A stretch of DNA of 5,205 bases from Candidatus Heimdallarchaeota archaeon (GTDB lineage: Archaea > Asgardarchaeota > Heimdallarchaeia > Heimdallarchaeales > Kariarchaeaceae). The stretch is from contig DAOUUM010000247.1 of the NCBI GenBank assembly GCA_030668165.1, positions 1 through 5,205 on the forward strand. Direction: 5' to 3'. The notes beneath the pieces are model-generated. The model did not search any database and had not been told where the DNA came from. It saw nothing but the letters and a program-made list of their open reading frames with translations. The translations under genes and the position numbers were made by a program. Of the stretch, positions 5,005-5,205 are shown in pieces; the first letter of the stretch is position 1; the number at the start of each line of letters is the position of its first letter.

Positions 5005-5205
5005 ATGATATCCATCGAACATGCTGAGGAATTATTTGAAATGGGGCACTACAGGTCTTGTTTGAGAGTACTAGACAAGTTATCTGAGGATGAACATCTT
5101 AAATTTGAGATGAAAACTTATTGTCTCATGGAACTGGGAGAACATCAGGAAGCTTTAACATCTGTTAATAAAGCATTATCAATGAGAAATTCCTATAGGA
5201 TGCAG
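5005..5205 (+). CDS. N-terminal part of a TPR-repeat protein (3' end outside window)
   Basis: The frame runs from ATG at 5005 to the window edge without a stop, giving 67 residues. Two helix-pair units fit the tetratricopeptide pattern: AEELFEMGHYRSCLRVLDKL (residues 7-26), and an acidic linker followed by CLMELGEHQEALTSVNKALS (40-59). Both have the usual small/hydrophobic spacing and the G-x-(Y/H)-x-x-(A/C)-L core. TPR proteins act as protein-protein interaction scaffolds; the partner cannot be deduced. No signal peptide is seen. No Shine-Dalgarno sequence precedes the ATG, in line with the nearly leaderless transcript suggested by the TATA box at 4969-4976. Confidence 0.8.
   Translation, partial: MISIEHAEELFEMGHYRSCLRVLDKLSEDEHLKFEMKTYCLMELGEHQEALTSVNKALSMRNSYRMQ

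Noticed and set aside
1..5205. CRISPR array, insertion sequence, defence or toxin-antitoxin system
   Set aside because: No regularly spaced repeats, transposase motifs, terminal inverted repeats with target duplications, or defence-family signatures were found.

Overview
The window looks archaeal. Four intergenic stretches carry TATA-like boxes (TTTATATA, TTTATAAA, TATATATA) at plausible distances from gene starts. One gene start appears almost leaderless. The one secreted protein has no lipobox cysteine and ends in a C-terminal membrane anchor followed by basic residues, a common archaeal surface-protein design. The AT-rich composition, long intergenic spacers and gene types would fit an Asgard-like (Loki/Heimdall-type) genome, but that placement is a guess from gene style; no phylogenetic marker is present.

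Layout: (1) 1-761 (+) is the 3' part of a gene whose start lies outside the window; it encodes a beta-rich domain resembling the galactose-mutarotase/glycosidase beta-sandwich folds. (2) 762-1329 has no credible gene. It holds a 20-bp imperfect tandem repeat, two TATA boxes each followed by a dyad, a third TATA box, and a hairpin-rich leader. (3) 1330-3468 (+) is a 712-aa extracellular solute-binding protein of the peptide/nickel (SBP_bac_5) type, followed by a strong hairpin plus T9 terminator. (4) 3554-3814 (-) is the C-terminal part of a GNAT acetyltransferase with no N-terminal half, probably a decayed gene. (5) 3863-4957 (-) is a DUF2804 protein. (6) 5005-5205 (+) is the start of a TPR protein, divergent from DUF2804 and sharing a nearly palindromic TATA region with it.

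The most interesting point is the solute-binding protein. Its first ~200 residues look like the segment that normally comes last in this family, and its last ~470 residues look like the segment that normally comes first, ending right after the motif where the family would continue. This reads as a natural circular permutation, with new termini in the second lobe and a membrane anchor attached at the new C-terminus. No permease or ATPase gene lies nearby, so the protein is encoded as an orphan binding subunit.

The genes do not form one obvious pathway. The solute-binding gene appears to be its own transcription unit, with its own promoter region and terminator, and it converges on the GNAT/DUF2804 pair on the opposite strand. 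No rRNA, tRNA, CRISPR array or insertion sequence was seen.
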